Positions 1 to 10,257 are shown, numbered from the stretch's first letter. The stretch is DNA of 33,729 nt from Chloroflexota bacterium (GCA_022562475.1 JADFPD010000013.1:1-33729), one strand, 5' to 3'. A program made the numbers and translations. Notes: generated from the letters alone by a model not told the origin.

Positions 1-3000
1 GCCATCGGTTGTTCGCCGGATGGCAGGACGGCGAGCTGCTCTTCCGCAACAGGAATGCGAACGTAGAATGTTGTTTTATCATTAAATTTGCTTTCCGCCC
101 ACATCTCACCTCCGTGCTGCTGCACGATACCGTAGCAGATGCTGAGCCCTAGGCCGGTGCCATGTCCGGCAGCTTTCGTGGTGAAAAATGGCTCAAAGAT
201 CTTTTGGAGAACGTCGGCGGAGATTCCCGGACCATCATCACTGACGGCGGTCAAAACGTGCCCTTCTTCAACAGAGATCTTTATCCAGATATTGCCACCC
301 CTTCCAGAGGCGGTCAGCGATTGCTCAGCATTGTTCAGGACATTGACGATCACCTGAGTCATTTGATGCTCATCGATCAAAGAGTAAGGGGCGTCGTGCG
401 CAAAGTCCAAATGGACCTTGATCGATTTGATTTTGAAATCGAAGCTTTTCAGCTCCAAAGCCCGCTCCAAAATTGACGACATCCGCAAGACGGCCGGCTC
501 TGTGTCCTTGCGGCGTGCAAACAACAGCAAATTTTGAACGATCTTGGCCGCTCGCTGGGCAGAGTCCGAAATCGTTTTCAAATCTGCGAGGGCTTCCTCA
601 GGGAGATTAGAGCCGGCCAAAAACTCAGAGCAAAGAAGGATGCTGGTTAGGGGATTGTTGATCTCATGGGCGACCCCAGCGGCTAATTCCCCTACAGAAG
701 CTATCCTACTCGCCTCGTTAAGGCGCGCTTCTGTTTTCTTTCGTTCTGTGATATCCCTGGACACGCTGATGCGGCCGGTGACATGACCGCTTGCGTCTTT
801 GACCGGCGCCACTGTCAAGAGGATGTCCAGTAATTCACCTGATTTGGTTCTTCTAACCACCTCTCCGGACCAACCAGAAGTGAATCCGCGCTCCATGATT
901 TCGTGTGTCTGGGCTTCTTTTCCTGGGTCCCTCATGGGGATAACTGCGATCGGCTGGCCTCGGATCTCCTCTTCGGAGTATCCATATAACTCTTCGAATG
1001 CACGATTTACATGACGGTAAACCATATCCGAATCCAAGAAAGCCACTGCTTCGCCGATGGAATCTAGGGCGATGGCAAGTTGCTCCTCCCGGCGATAGGC
1101 CAGAGAGTTTCGGACTGCCGGCGCGATCTGACTAGCGAGGCGCTCGACGATTACCCTTTCCCGCTGCCTGAAGGAATTTTTTTGCCAACTGAACAAATTG
1201 AATCCGCCGATCACCTTTTCTTCACAGATCAACGGAGTTTGAATCAGCGATAGGATAATGTTGCCGTCATTCTTTTGGAGCGGGCGATATTCGTTCGGCT
1301 GAGTTAAGTCGTCGATGATAACCGCACGACCCTCCTCAATCACGTGGCTGAAAATGGTACCGGCTAGCTCGATCGAGTCACCTTTTTGATATGAAGAACG
1401 ATCGGGGTCGGAGACGAAGGCCACGTCGATCAAACCGCTTTCTTCATTCAACAAGATGACATTTGCGAGATCGAATTGGACGATCGTTTTCAATTCGTCG
1501 AAGAACCGTTTGTATACATGTTCGACGTCGAGAGTAGAAGTGATAATTCTTGATACTTCGTCAACCACTGCAATCTCGGCAGAAGTAGCTTGGAGTTGGT
1601 GATACAGATCGGCATTTTCAATCGCCGGTGCAACCTGGTTGGCGAGGCGTTCAACGATTACCCTCTCCCGTTGGCCGAAGCGATTTTTCTGCCGGCTAAA
1701 CAACGTGAACGCTCCGATCATTCTTTCATCTGAAATCATCGGCGTCTGAATCATCGATCGAAATCCGTCATACTCAAACAATTGGTGAATTCGCGTTGAC
1801 GCAAATAAATCGAGGGGTTGCGAAAGATCATCGATGATGAAGGTCCGGACGTCGCCAATCATATATCCGGGAATTGTACCGGAGAACTGAAATGAATCCC
1901 CGATACGAAATGAAGCAAGATTCGGGTCCGAAAGAAACACTATATCGAACATTCCGCTTTCTTCGTTGATTGAGATAACTCCCGCTAGATCGAATCGGAT
2001 GATCGTTTTCAACTCATCGAAGAACTGCTTGTACACCTGATCGAGGTCCAATGTTGAAGACATGATCCGGGCCATCTCGTTCACTACCGAGATCTCTTTT
2101 TGACTCGCTTCTAGGTCCACAGACAGAAATTCCGAATCGAACTGGGACGCCATTTCATCTGCGATTGCCTCCAGCAGGTCCTGGCGCTCCTGGCTGAAAT
2201 GGTCATGGGATTTTCCGGTGATATTTAGGATCCCCACGGGACCGCTGGCGCCGAACAGGGGAATCGAGTACATCGATTGGATTCCATTTACTAAAAGGTT
2301 TATTCTTGCGCCCGGTTCTTTGGCATAATGTGTGGCCAGCGCACTTTTCCCTGACTTGAACGCTCTTTGGGACATGCCTTTGTCCGACAATCTGATGAAG
2401 GTAGTTAAACCGCGGGCGTCCGGACCGTCAGTGGCTATCAACTTCAGGGAATCTGATTTGTTATCCAAGATTCTGATGGAAGCAGTCGCAGCGTCGACTA
2501 GGGGCACTACAATCTCTAAGACTTTTTTGGCCTTAGACTCAACCGTATCGCGCCTCGCCAAGATCTTCGAGACCTTGAACAGGGTTTCCAATTGTTCCGC
2601 GTTGCGGAATTGAATTTCTTCTGCCCGGGTTTTTTCGGCAAACAAACGAGATTTAGAGATAGCGCCCGAAATCTGGTGCGCTACACGGTTCGCCATATCC
2701 ATGTCTTTGGCGAAATAGGCATTCGGGAAATTGGACGCGAACACCAATGCACCAAAATTATCAGCCCCCTCACTCAGAGGGACGCCGAGCAGTGACCGGA
2801 GTTGCTCTACAGGCCTTTCCAGACTCTTTCCGTTGGCAGAGACGTTGCTCTTTTCGAGCCTGCGCTCTTCGATCGAATCCGCAATGTCCTGAAGCCGATT
2901 CTGCATACCGGGAAATCGCTGGGAAATCGTTTGGCCCCCCTGTTCATTAACGATCACACCGTTCGAACCAACCACCTCCGAACCAAAAGTTTTGTCTGCA

Positions 3001-3626
3001 GATATATCGCGCTGTGTCTCGAAATCCTCCGCCCCAAACCCAGAAATATATGAGAGTTCGAGCCTTTGAGTTTCAGTATCGATGATATGGATTCCGATCC
3101 AGTCGAACGAGATCAGCTCTCCGGCGTGCTTCGCAAACTCAGGATAAATGTCACCGAGATCCAACGACGAGCCCACAAGCCGTCCGATAGCGGCGAGCTC
3201 TTCGCTATCTTCGGCCAACCGCAGATTTCCGAGGTTCGCCACTTTGAGGGCCTTCTCCGAATCGGAGAACTTCTGTAACGCTTCTTGGAGCCATCCAACC
3301 AACAGGGCTACCCCGATCAAGGCCAGGTGCCCAAAAGCCCCGCCTGACTTGAACCATTCGAACCAGGTAGAATCCAAGACGGTAAAAACCAGCAACGAAT
3401 TGAAAGCAATGGCGGTCAGCGCCCCGGCAAGTCCCAGCCACTTTCCGTACTTCGCCGCGATTAGGACTACAGGTAAAGATGTGGCAATAAGAGCAGATTC
3501 GCCCAAAAACTTGACTAATAAGAAGCATCCGAGCGCACAAACCAGGGCAAAGGCCAGCGACGGTACAAGGCGGTCCGAGATGGGGTCATACGGGACCCCC
3601 GGCTTGATATTAGACAACAAATTCAA
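1..3626 (-). CDS. Membrane-anchored multi-GAF/PAS sensor histidine kinase (C-terminus off the left edge)
   Basis: Continuous leftward reading frame of about 1208 codons, still open at base 1. The N-terminus (residues ~15-105) has three or four hydrophobic segments resembling the DUF4118/KdpD-type membrane module. Four GAF-like sensor units follow; each of the last two begins with a helix of the type '[14 protein letters not shown]'. Then come a PAS domain ([19 protein letters not shown]), a HisKA dimerisation helix with the phospho-acceptor His at about residue 987 ([12 protein letters not shown]), and a HATPase_c domain with DDGPGIS and [11 protein letters not shown] motifs. A C-terminal receiver like that of its neighbour may lie beyond the edge. 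No ATG occurs before the sensor region. The likely start is TTG at 3626, with a GGACGG ribosome site 7 bases upstream (3634-3639); TTG at 3641, 3620 or 3617 is possible, and an in-frame stop at 3654-3656 bounds the frame. It should autophosphorylate and feed a phosphorelay. Its PAS-kinase core is closely related to the next kinase. Confidence 0.9.
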   Translation of the reverse strand, partial: MNLLSNIKPGVPYDPISDRLVPSLAFALVCALGCFLLVKFLGESALIATSLPVVLIAAKYGKWLGLAGALTAIAFNSLLVFTVLDSTWFEWFKSGGAFGHLALIGVALLVGWLQEALQKFSDSEKALKVANLGNLRLAEDSEELAAIGRLVGSSLDLGDIYPEFAKHAGELISFDWIGIHIIDTETQRLELSYISGFGAEDFETQRDISADKTFGSEVVGSNGVIVNEQGGQTISQRFPGMQNRLQDIADSIEERRLEKSNVSANGKSLERPVEQLRSLLGVPLSEGADNFGALVFASNFPNAYFAKDMDMANRVAHQISGAISKSRLFAEKTRAEEIQFRNAEQLETLFKVSKILARRDTVESKAKKVLEIVVPLVDAATASIRILDNKSDSLKLIATDGPDARGLTTFIRLSDKGMSQRAFKSGKSALATHYAKEPGARINLLVNGIQSMYSIPLFGASGPVGILNITGKSHDHFSQERQDLLEAIADEMASQFDSEFLSVDLEASQKEISVVNEMARIMSSTLDLDQVYKQFFDELKTIIRFDLAGVISINEESGMFDIVFLSDPNLASFRIGDSFQFSGTIPGYMIGDVRTFIIDDLSQPLDLFASTRIHQLFEYDGFRSMIQTPMISDERMIGAFTLFSRQKNRFGQRERVIVERLANQVAPAIENADLYHQLQATSAEIAVVDEVSRIITSTLDVEHVYKRFFDELKTIVQFDLANVILLNEESGLIDVAFVSDPDRSSYQKGDSIELAGTIFSHVIEEGRAVIIDDLTQPNEYRPLQKNDGNIILSLIQTPLICEEKVIGGFNLFSWQKNSFRQRERVIVERLASQIAPAVRNSLAYRREEQLAIALDSIGEAVAFLDSDMVYRHVNRAFEELYGYSEEEIRGQPIAVIPMRDPGKEAQTHEIMERGFTSGWSGEVVRRTKSGELLDILLTVAPVKDASGHVTGRISVSRDITERKKTEARLNEASRIASVGELAAGVAHEINNPLTSILLCSEFLAGSNLPEEALADLKTISDSAQRAAKIVQNLLLFARRKDTEPAVLRMSSILERALELKSFDFKIKSIKVHLDFAHDAPYSLIDEHQMTQVIVNVLNNAEQSLTASGRGGNIWIKISVEEGHVLTAVSDDGPGISADVLQKIFEPFFTTKAAGHGTGLGLSICYGIVQQHGGEMWAESKFNDKTTFYVRIPVAEEQLAVLPSGEQPM

Positions 3627-3943
3627 TTTTCGACCGTCCAAAATATGCCTAAACTACAATGAGCCGACCACCCGGGCCTAGGCAGGCAGGTTCGTCGCTT
3701 GAAGACTCTTCTGTAAGAGCAGAGGTGATTTGAAAGACCGAACTATGGACATCTCTTGTCTCGGCATCGGAGTATAAGCGCGGTTATAATACTAGTATTA
3801 GACCATTCCGTCAAACAACGAAAATTACCCTTGTGTCGCGCTTCGGGGAGTGAAGGGTGGGCCGTGATCTACGTCGTAGGCGCCCTATTCGGGCAGGCCA
3901 ACGCCGCCGCCGGGCGTTTGCGATTAAAAATTTAACTTCCGAT
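3627..3943. other. Intergenic region between the two kinases (leader and promoter)
   Basis: About 317 bases without a convincing gene. It holds the promoter-operator at 3786-3814 and, to the left of it, a predicted untranslated leader of about 150 bases for the membrane kinase. No recognisable riboswitch or intrinsic terminator with a T-run was found between the 1819-residue kinase's stop and this promoter. Confidence 0.6.
3786..3814 (-). promoter_or_regulatory. Promoter-operator P1 upstream of the membrane kinase
   Basis: Read on the minus strand: -35 TTGACG (3809-3814), exactly 17 bases, -10 TATTAT (3786-3791). A perfect 14-bp palindrome TAATACTAGTATTA (3787-3800) covers the 3' half of the spacer and most of the -10, so a bound protein would block RNA polymerase. 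The predicted start is near 3779, about 150 bases ahead of the kinase. The same arrangement occurs at 10229-10257 and 11244-11272. Confidence 0.82.
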
Positions 3944-6900
3944 TTACCGGCTCATTTCCAATATACCCCTAACGCACTTCCTGACTTCATCAAGGGTGAA
4001 TGGTTTGTGCATGACGGCAACATTCATCTTGGATAAAAACGAGGCCGTCTCTGGGCTGGCCGTATCTCCGGTAATGACGATAATACGGCCGGCGATACGG
4101 TGGTCATATTTGATCGATTGCTCGAAAACTTCGATCCCACTAATGCCCGGCATCTTCAGGTCCAATAAGATGCAGTCGTAGTCTGATCCCCTGATCATAT
4201 TCAACGCCGTTTCGCCGTTGTCTGCCTGGTCAACCGTCACTAAGTCGTTGCTGAGACTCTTGGCCACGAGTTGCCTGATCTCTACGTCGTCGTCGACAAC
4301 CAGCAGCCGTCCCTTTGATCCTCCATCAGTCTTTTGTCTTTCCCGGATGGGAATATCAGAAACACCTAAACCATCGGAAATGGGAAGTTGGACGTAGAAC
4401 GATGAACCTACGTCGATTTGAGTCGTAGCCCACATCTCTCCTCCGTGTTGCTGGACGATGCCGTAGCAGATGCTGAGCCCCAATCCTGTCCCTTCGCCTG
4501 CTCCCTTGGTCGTAAAGAAGGGCTCAAAGACCCTGCCGATCAATTCGGGATCGACTCCGGGCCCATCATCACGAATCTCCAAGACCACTGCCTCTGGCGT
4601 GGAGTAGGTTTTTATGGTGATCTCCCCGCCGTTTTTGTGGGATACCAAAGCCTGTTCGGCATTATTCAGAATATTCACGATCACCTGGGACATCTGATGA
4701 CGGTCGACCAAGGAATCTGGCAAGTCATCTTCGAAGTCCAAAGTTGTCTTGATATTATTCACTCTGAAATCGTATTTCTTGAGTTCCAGGGATTGCTTGG
4801 CGATGGAGTCGAGCGCCATCGGTGTCCGCAGAGGGTCCTCTCGGCGAGCAAACAACAAAAGATTTTTTACGATTTTCTCGGCGCGCAAAGCGGCGTCTGA
4901 GATAATCGCCAGATCTTTCAGATGCTCTTCGGACAGGTCTGACTCGGCCAATAATTGAGCACCCAATAAAATGCTTGTCAGAGGGTTATTAATCTCATGG
5001 GCGACTCCCGCAGCCAATTTGCCCACCGCCGCCAATCGGCTCTGCTCGTTCAGATATTCTGCGGTCTTTTTTCTTTCGGTGATATCCCGCGAGACACTGA
5101 TGCGGCCGATCACCTGCCCGCTCTTGTCCTTGACCGGCGTAACCGTCAAAAGAATATCCAATAAATTTCCGGACTTGGTCCTTCTATGCACCTCTCCGGA
5201 CCAACCGTCCAAGATACCCTGCTCAAAAATTTCGCGGCCCTGCTCGTCGATAAAACCGGGGATCTTGGCAATCATGGCTATCGGTTGTCCCCGCAATTCA
5301 TCTGCCGTGTATCCGAATGTTTCTTCGAACGTCCGGTTAACGTGTCGAATCCCAGCGTCCACATCCAAGAACGCGACAGCCTCGCCGATACTGTCCAAAG
5401 CAAGCGCGAACTGGTCTGCTTCCCGATATAAAATCGCATTGCGGACAGAGGGTGCAACTTGGCTGGCCAGGCGCTCGAGAATAAGTCGCTCCCTGTTACC
5501 GAAGTAATTCTTCTTGCTGCTATGCAATACGAATTCGCCGATTACCTTTTCCTCGAAAATCAGAGGCGTCACCATGAGGCTGAGCATTCCACGTCGAACT
5601 AACTGCTCCGATGCACGATAATCCGAATTAGTCATATCCGTGATAGTGATACCCTCTCGAATCTCTACCACTCGACTAAAGAGACTCCCCGCCAAGTCGA
5701 ATGCCTGGCCGGCGATATAGGAAAGTGGGTTGGATTCGGTGGCATATCCGATGGTCGCTTGTTGGCCGTTTTCGCTCATCAACACTAATCCGGCGTGGTC
5801 GAAATCGATAAGTTTTTTCATCTCAGCGAAAAATTCGTCATACTTTGTTTCGATATCAAGGGTAGAGATAATGATTCGAGCAACCTCATCCGTTACCTCA
5901 ATTTCTTTCCGAGTCCGCTCCAGAATTTCGGACAACCGTGCCGATTCGAAGAGGGCAGCGATGGCGCCCGCGATTGTTTCCAAGAGTTCCATTCTTTCTG
6001 GGTTGAAGTGGTCCGGGTTGCGAGAGGCGATATTCAGTAATCCGTTGGGTCCATCCGCACCGCGGAGACCGATAGAGCAGATCGATTTGAGTCCACGAGC
6101 GATAGCACCAGGAATCGCCTCGGGAACCTTTGAGTAATCCCCGATCATCACACTCTTACCCTCTTTAAAGGCCCGTTGTGAGAACCCCTCGTCGGCCAAA
6201 GACATGGAGTCGGGAAGCCCCAGGAATCTCAACCCGTCGCTGGCAACCAGGTCCAGAGTCTGCCTGTCCTCGTCTAACATCCTTAGGGCAACCGCATCGG
6301 CCTCTAATTTCTCCCGAATTATCGATGAGACCGATTCTGCTTTGGTTCGGAAGTCCGTCGGCCCCGATAGGGCCGCTGCAATCTCAGAGATCGTTTGCAG
6401 CTGCTGTGTCTTTCTGACTTGAATTTCTTCTGCGTACGCTTTTTCTTCTAGGATACGGGCGTTGAACCTCTCTTCGGATTCCCTCATTTCCCGTTCTGCA
6501 TGCTTTCGGTCGGTGATGTCGCGATGGACTCCCACCGCCCCTACGACTGCGCCGTGTCGGTCAAATATCGGCGATCCACTGGTTGTGATATCGATAATCT
6601 CGCCGCTTTTCGCGACTCTCTGAGTGTCGTACGCTGCTAAATCTTTCCCATCGAACACCGTCGTATTGGTATCCTCAAGTTTTTGTAATTTATGAGGCGG
6701 GATAATTAGGTCGAAGGGTCTACCCAACGCTTCATCCGCCGAGTATCCATACAGCTTTTCGGCAGCGGCATTCCAAACCGTTATTCGATATTCAGTATCG
6801 ATGGCGATGATGGGGTCATTAACCGACTCCACGATCGTGGCCAACCTTTGCAGGTCCTGCTCTGATTTTTTTCTTGCGGTGATGTCGCGTATGATTCCGT

Positions 6901-9403
6901 TGAAAGATCGATGGCCATCCAACTCAATCTCGCTGACCACCAACTCCAAGGGGAAAAAACTGCCATTTTTTTTCAGGCCAACAAGCTCACGGTCAATACC
7001 AAAATGGCCGGCAGAGATAATATCGGGGAGATTGTCTTGTTGTCTTTCTTGGTAGGTTTCCGGAATTAATATCGAGATATTTTTTCCGGTCATTTCATCG
7101 GCCGTGTATCCGAAAAGCTTCTCTAACGCTGGATTCAGAGACTCAATCACTCCGCTACCGTCCATCGTCAAAATCCCGCTGGAAGTGGACTCAAAGACAG
7201 CCCGAAGCTTATTCTCGCTGTTTCTTAGTCGTGAGTAGAGTTGAGAGTTTGCGATGGCGCCTGAAATCTGAGATGCTATCCGCTCCCCGATCAACACGTC
7301 GTTGTCGTCGTAGGCGTTCGGCTCCCGGGAAAGTAATCCGATAGTCCCCACCACCACATCGTCAGATATTAATGGTAGGGCCATGAAAGACATCAATCCG
7401 GCCTTGAACCCTGCCAACATGCTTGGGTATGCCTGAGATAGTTCACTTTCATCCATGCCTTGGACCACTTGCGCTCGCCCAGACTGCAAAGCGGTCAAAG
7501 CGGAAGACCCCTGCAATGGGATTACACTCCCGACCCCGTAGTCCGGTAGGTCCAAGCCTGAAACGTACACATTCTTTATTACACCCATTTCATTATCAAC
7601 CAGGTTGATTCGTAGCCGGTCGCTGGGAATCAACCGACCAATTTGGGTCACCACCTGTTCAAAAACATCGTCGATTTCCAAAGAGGAATTGACAATTCTG
7701 CCAATTTCAGCCATGACCGCGTTTTCTTCCGCGACCCGTCTTTGGGCTTCCTCGGCCTTCGCTCGTTCCGAATACAATTGAGAGTTTGTGATTGCGCCCG
7801 CGATCTGATCGGCGATCGTGCTGAGCAGCCGGACATGTTGGTCGTCGTAGATATCGGATTCCCTGGAGTGGACCTGCAAGGACCCCGTCGTTTCATTTTT
7901 AGCCCGCAACGGCACAGCTATGAAAGATCGCATTCCAGTTTCAAGTAGCCGGTCCGACAAGTTCCCATGAATCGCCAACTCTTTTACACCGGACGCCCCG
8001 CAAACGATTGGGGATTGTGTCTGGGCAACCATCTCTGTAGCGGAACCGCCTAAAGGAAAAATATCTCCGGGTTCTCGTCCCGCTACCACATCTCCCCAAG
8101 CATAGGCAGTTTGCGCTTCTCCCTTCGTTAGATCCGCTATCGAAACCGAAATTCGGTTGAACGGTAGAAGATTGCTAACCATGCTTCCGAATTGGGCGTA
8201 CACCTCTGAGATATCGACTGAGGAACTGATGATTCTCCCAATCTCCGCAATGACGGAATTTTCCTCTGCGAGGCGTTTTTGGGCCTCCTCGGCCCGTTTT
8301 CGTTCGGAATACAGTTGAGCGTTCGCAATTGCCCCTGAAATGTGAGAAGCGGCCCGCTCGGCGATCCATCCGTCTTTCTCGTGATATGCATCGGGCTTCA
8401 GGGACTGTAGTTCGATGGTGCCCGCTACGGTATCGTTGCAGACCAATGGCAGTACCATGAACGACCTTAAACCTGCCTGGAAACCTGCCACCATCCCTGG
8501 GTATTTCTGGGAGAGTTCATTTTCGTCCATACCCTGGGCGATTGTTGCACCCCCCGGTTGCAAACTGGACAAGACGGCGGACCCAGCAGTGGGCACTATA
8601 TTCCCGACTCTGTGAGACGGGATATCCAAACCTGAGACGTATTCGGCTTTGAGCTCGCGAGTTTCTTGATCGAATAGGTTTATCGCTACCCTATCCAACG
8701 AGATCAACCTTTGTATCTCGCTCGCCACCCTTTCAAAGACTTCGTCCAGTTCCAAGGAGGAATTGACGATTCGGCCTATTTCAGCCATAACCGCATTTTC
8801 TTCGGCAAGCCGTCGTTGTGCTTCTTCGGCCCGCTTTTGGTCGGCATATGCCTGGGCGTTTACGATCGCCCCTGCGATGTAAGCGGCCATCCGCTCCCCG
8901 GTCTGCACGTCATTTACGCTATATGCGTTTGGCCGGAGGGACTGTAATCCGATGGTGCCCACCAAAGTTCCTTTGGAAATTAATGGTATGGCCATGAACG
9001 ACTTTATGCCGACCTGCATTCCTTCCGACATCCTTGAGAATTCATCAAGAGGTTCATTTTCACCCATGCCCTGGCCAACTAAGACGTTCCCCAAATGCAA
9101 CGCGGACAGGACCATGGACCCCTCGGTTGGAATTATTTTGCCAACCCGGCAGGACGGGATATCCAACCCTGAGACATATTCAATCTTGAGCTCGAGAGTT
9201 TCTTGGTTGAACAGATTGATCGCTATCCTGTCCGACGAGAGCAAGATTCGTATCTGGTTGCCAGCCTGCTCAAATACTTCCTCCAGGTCCAAGGAAGAAT
9301 TAACGATCCGCCCGATCTCAGCCAACACTGAATTTTCATCAAGTTGTCGTACCGACTCGTCGGTGGTTGGTTTGGAGCCGCTGGTTCCTTTTTTGACATC
9401 CAT
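3944..9403 (-). CDS. Giant soluble hybrid sensor histidine kinase (6 GAF, 3 PAS, HisKA, HATPase, REC)
   Basis: 1819 residues with no membrane segment, so a cytoplasmic sensor. Approximate domain order: GAF 26-190, GAF 206-370, GAF 385-550, GAF 565-725, PAS 730-850, PAS 852-975, GAF 1000-1150, GAF 1170-1325, PAS 1328-1445, HisKA 1455-1520, HATPase 1565-1675, REC 1698-1815. The phospho-acceptor His is about residue 1469 ([12 protein letters not shown]); ATP-binding motifs DDGPGVD and [11 protein letters not shown] follow. The receiver has its acidic cluster in LLVVDDDVE and the acceptor Asp near 1748 (LLDLKMPG). GAF units 1, 2 and 4 are near-copies of each other. It lies 146 bases downstream of the GntR-REC gene with no clear promoter between, so the two are probably co-transcribed. 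The start ATG is preceded by GGGGGAG, which overlaps a 12-bp palindrome. The GAF ligands cannot be told from sequence. Confidence 0.95.
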   Translation of the reverse strand: MDVKKGTSGSKPTTDESVRQLDENSVLAEIGRIVNSSLDLEEVFEQAGNQIRILLSSDRIAINLFNQETLELKIEYVSGLDIPSCRVGKIIPTEGSMVLSALHLGNVLVGQGMGENEPLDEFSRMSEGMQVGIKSFMAIPLISKGTLVGTIGLQSLRPNAYSVNDVQTGERMAAYIAGAIVNAQAYADQKRAEEAQRRLAEENAVMAEIGRIVNSSLELDEVFERVASEIQRLISLDRVAINLFDQETRELKAEYVSGLDIPSHRVGNIVPTAGSAVLSSLQPGGATIAQGMDENELSQKYPGMVAGFQAGLRSFMVLPLVCNDTVAGTIELQSLKPDAYHEKDGWIAERAASHISGAIANAQLYSERKRAEEAQKRLAEENSVIAEIGRIISSSVDISEVYAQFGSMVSNLLPFNRISVSIADLTKGEAQTAYAWGDVVAGREPGDIFPLGGSATEMVAQTQSPIVCGASGVKELAIHGNLSDRLLETGMRSFIAVPLRAKNETTGSLQVHSRESDIYDDQHVRLLSTIADQIAGAITNSQLYSERAKAEEAQRRVAEENAVMAEIGRIVNSSLEIDDVFEQVVTQIGRLIPSDRLRINLVDNEMGVIKNVYVSGLDLPDYGVGSVIPLQGSSALTALQSGRAQVVQGMDESELSQAYPSMLAGFKAGLMSFMALPLISDDVVVGTIGLLSREPNAYDDNDVLIGERIASQISGAIANSQLYSRLRNSENKLRAVFESTSSGILTMDGSGVIESLNPALEKLFGYTADEMTGKNISILIPETYQERQQDNLPDIISAGHFGIDRELVGLKKNGSFFPLELVVSEIELDGHRSFNGIIRDITARKKSEQDLQRLATIVESVNDPIIAIDTEYRITVWNAAAEKLYGYSADEALGRPFDLIIPPHKLQKLEDTNTTVFDGKDLAAYDTQRVAKSGEIIDITTSGSPIFDRHGAVVGAVGVHRDITDRKHAEREMRESEERFNARILEEKAYAEEIQVRKTQQLQTISEIAAALSGPTDFRTKAESVSSIIREKLEADAVALRMLDEDRQTLDLVASDGLRFLGLPDSMSLADEGFSQRAFKEGKSVMIGDYSKVPEAIPGAIARGLKSICSIGLRGADGPNGLLNIASRNPDHFNPERMELLETIAGAIAALFESARLSEILERTRKEIEVTDEVARIIISTLDIETKYDEFFAEMKKLIDFDHAGLVLMSENGQQATIGYATESNPLSYIAGQAFDLAGSLFSRVVEIREGITITDMTNSDYRASEQLVRRGMLSLMVTPLIFEEKVIGEFVLHSSKKNYFGNRERLILERLASQVAPSVRNAILYREADQFALALDSIGEAVAFLDVDAGIRHVNRTFEETFGYTADELRGQPIAMIAKIPGFIDEQGREIFEQGILDGWSGEVHRRTKSGNLLDILLTVTPVKDKSGQVIGRISVSRDITERKKTAEYLNEQSRLAAVGKLAAGVAHEINNPLTSILLGAQLLAESDLSEEHLKDLAIISDAALRAEKIVKNLLLFARREDPLRTPMALDSIAKQSLELKKYDFRVNNIKTTLDFEDDLPDSLVDRHQMSQVIVNILNNAEQALVSHKNGGEITIKTYSTPEAVVLEIRDDGPGVDPELIGRVFEPFFTTKGAGEGTGLGLSICYGIVQQHGGEMWATTQIDVGSSFYVQLPISDGLGVSDIPIRERQKTDGGSKGRLLVVDDDVEIRQLVAKSLSNDLVTVDQADNGETALNMIRGSDYDCILLDLKMPGISGIEVFEQSIKYDHRIAGRIIVITGDTASPETASFLSKMNVAVMHKPFTLDEVRKCVRGILEMSR
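7675..9330 (-). repeat. Duplicated GAF modules inside the hybrid kinase
   Basis: The segments starting near 9310, 8785 and 7710 (leftward) each encode a motif of the form 'AEIGRIVNSSLEL' followed by a very similar GAF domain ending in a linker rich in RAEEAQRRLAEEN. DNA similarity is still obvious, for example the stretches at 8753-8800 and 7677-7724. This indicates fairly recent internal duplication. The unit near 8250 shares the linker but its GAF has diverged. Confidence 0.75.
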
Positions 9404-9415
9404 AGCTGATCAGCT
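9404..9415 (-). promoter_or_regulatory. Palindrome touching the start codon of the hybrid kinase
   Basis: AGCTGATCAGCT is a perfect 12-bp palindrome directly before the ATG (9401-9403, minus strand). It overlaps the end of the purine-rich ribosome site GGGGGAG (9414-9420). It could be a small operator or a local mRNA hairpin limiting translation; it could also be chance. Confidence 0.35.
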
Positions 9416-9549
9416 CCCCCGTGATACCTACCAATTTCGTGTTTCACACTAACCCAAATTCGGGGCGCGCGGAATGTCCGAAGACATGTGGACACAGTAG
9501 GTGTTCTTGGATCGATCAGGTCCGGAAACCCGAATAAGCAGGTCAGGGC

Positions 9550-10176
9550 CTATTGCCTAGACTCGTGTCTGGCCCTTTCTGGAGGTAATTGGGGTTGTGG
9601 CTTTCGCTCGTCAAGAAAACTTCGTAGCTGATTTAAAGAAAACGGTTTCAGCATCACCGCGAACGGCCCGGTCTCCATCGCCGTCACCATCATTTCCGAA
9701 TCGGGATATGCGGTGATAATAACTACCTGTGCCGACGCATCTTTGCGCCGTATCTCTTGGAAGGTCTGGGCGCCGTTCATGCCCGCCATTATGAGGTCCA
9801 AAAAGATCAGATCGAAGGACTGATTTTCTAAGGCGGCCAGCGCTGCTTCCCCGGAATCTACGGCGGTGGCCTCCCATCGGTGATTTCGCAATGCGCGGGT
9901 CAAAATCGTGCGGACGTGGGCGTCGTCGTCCACCACCATTGCAGTTGGGACCTGTGGTTCCGGTAGAGCGGCGTAGGTCCCTTGAGCGACTTTTCGAACG
10001 ATGTACCCTTCGCCGCTCAAAAGGTCCAGAGCTTGCTTTAGGGTGTTAAAAGCGACGTTATGCTCTTTGGCCAGGTCGTGCTGACGTGGAAGGCGGTCCC
10101 CGGGCAAGTAGACACCGTCGAGAATTTCTTGGCGGATTGCGTCCGCGACTGCGATATACCGTAATTTCTTGGGCAT
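9550..10176 (-). CDS. GntR-REC fusion: GntR-type winged helix followed by a receiver domain
   Basis: 208 residues. Residues 1-70 are a GntR winged helix (IRQEILDGVYLPGDRLPRQHDLAKEHNV, then FNTLKQALDLLSGEGYIVRK). Residues ~77-192 are a receiver domain: acidic residues D83-D85, phospho-acceptor D127 (LIFLDLIMAG), T155 and K177 (MLKPF). GntR proteins normally carry a ligand-binding C-terminal domain, and response regulators normally have the receiver first, so both order and pairing are unusual. The inferred role is a phosphorylation-controlled repressor. It is the first gene of a probable two-gene unit with the hybrid kinase. Its own promoter (10229-10257) carries the palindrome shared with two other signalling genes, making it the best candidate for the protein that binds it and suggesting autoregulation. 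The start ATG has no strong ribosome site. Confidence 0.93.
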   Translation of the reverse strand: MPKKLRYIAVADAIRQEILDGVYLPGDRLPRQHDLAKEHNVAFNTLKQALDLLSGEGYIVRKVAQGTYAALPEPQVPTAMVVDDDAHVRTILTRALRNHRWEATAVDSGEAALAALENQSFDLIFLDLIMAGMNGAQTFQEIRRKDASAQVVIITAYPDSEMMVTAMETGPFAVMLKPFSLNQLRSFLDERKPQPQLPPERARHESRQ

Positions 10177-10228
10177 TAGCCGGAATCAATAACCCTTGGG
10201 TAGAGAATGGATTGAGGCGGCCATTGAG

Positions 10229-10257
10229 ATAATACTAGTATTGAATTTGCTGGTCAA
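10229..10257 (-). promoter_or_regulatory. Promoter-operator P2 upstream of the GntR-REC gene
   Basis: Minus strand: -35 TTGACC (10252-10257), 17-base spacer, -10 TATTAT (10229-10234). The palindrome AATACTAGTATT (10231-10242) sits across spacer and -10 exactly as in P1 and P3; the outermost pair is mismatched here. The predicted start is near 10222, giving a leader of about 46 bases. Confidence 0.85.

Noticed and set aside
3148-3681. Plus-strand frame of 177 codons opposite the membrane kinase
   Set aside because: It is antisense to the clear transmembrane and GAF coding sequence, with no motif and Ser/Pro/Arg-rich composition.
3678-3767. A 29-codon ATG frame on the minus strand in the leader of the membrane kinase, possible leader peptide
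   Set aside because: It starts only about 12 bases after the predicted transcription start, has no ribosome site, and shows no regulatory codon run or nearby attenuator hairpin.
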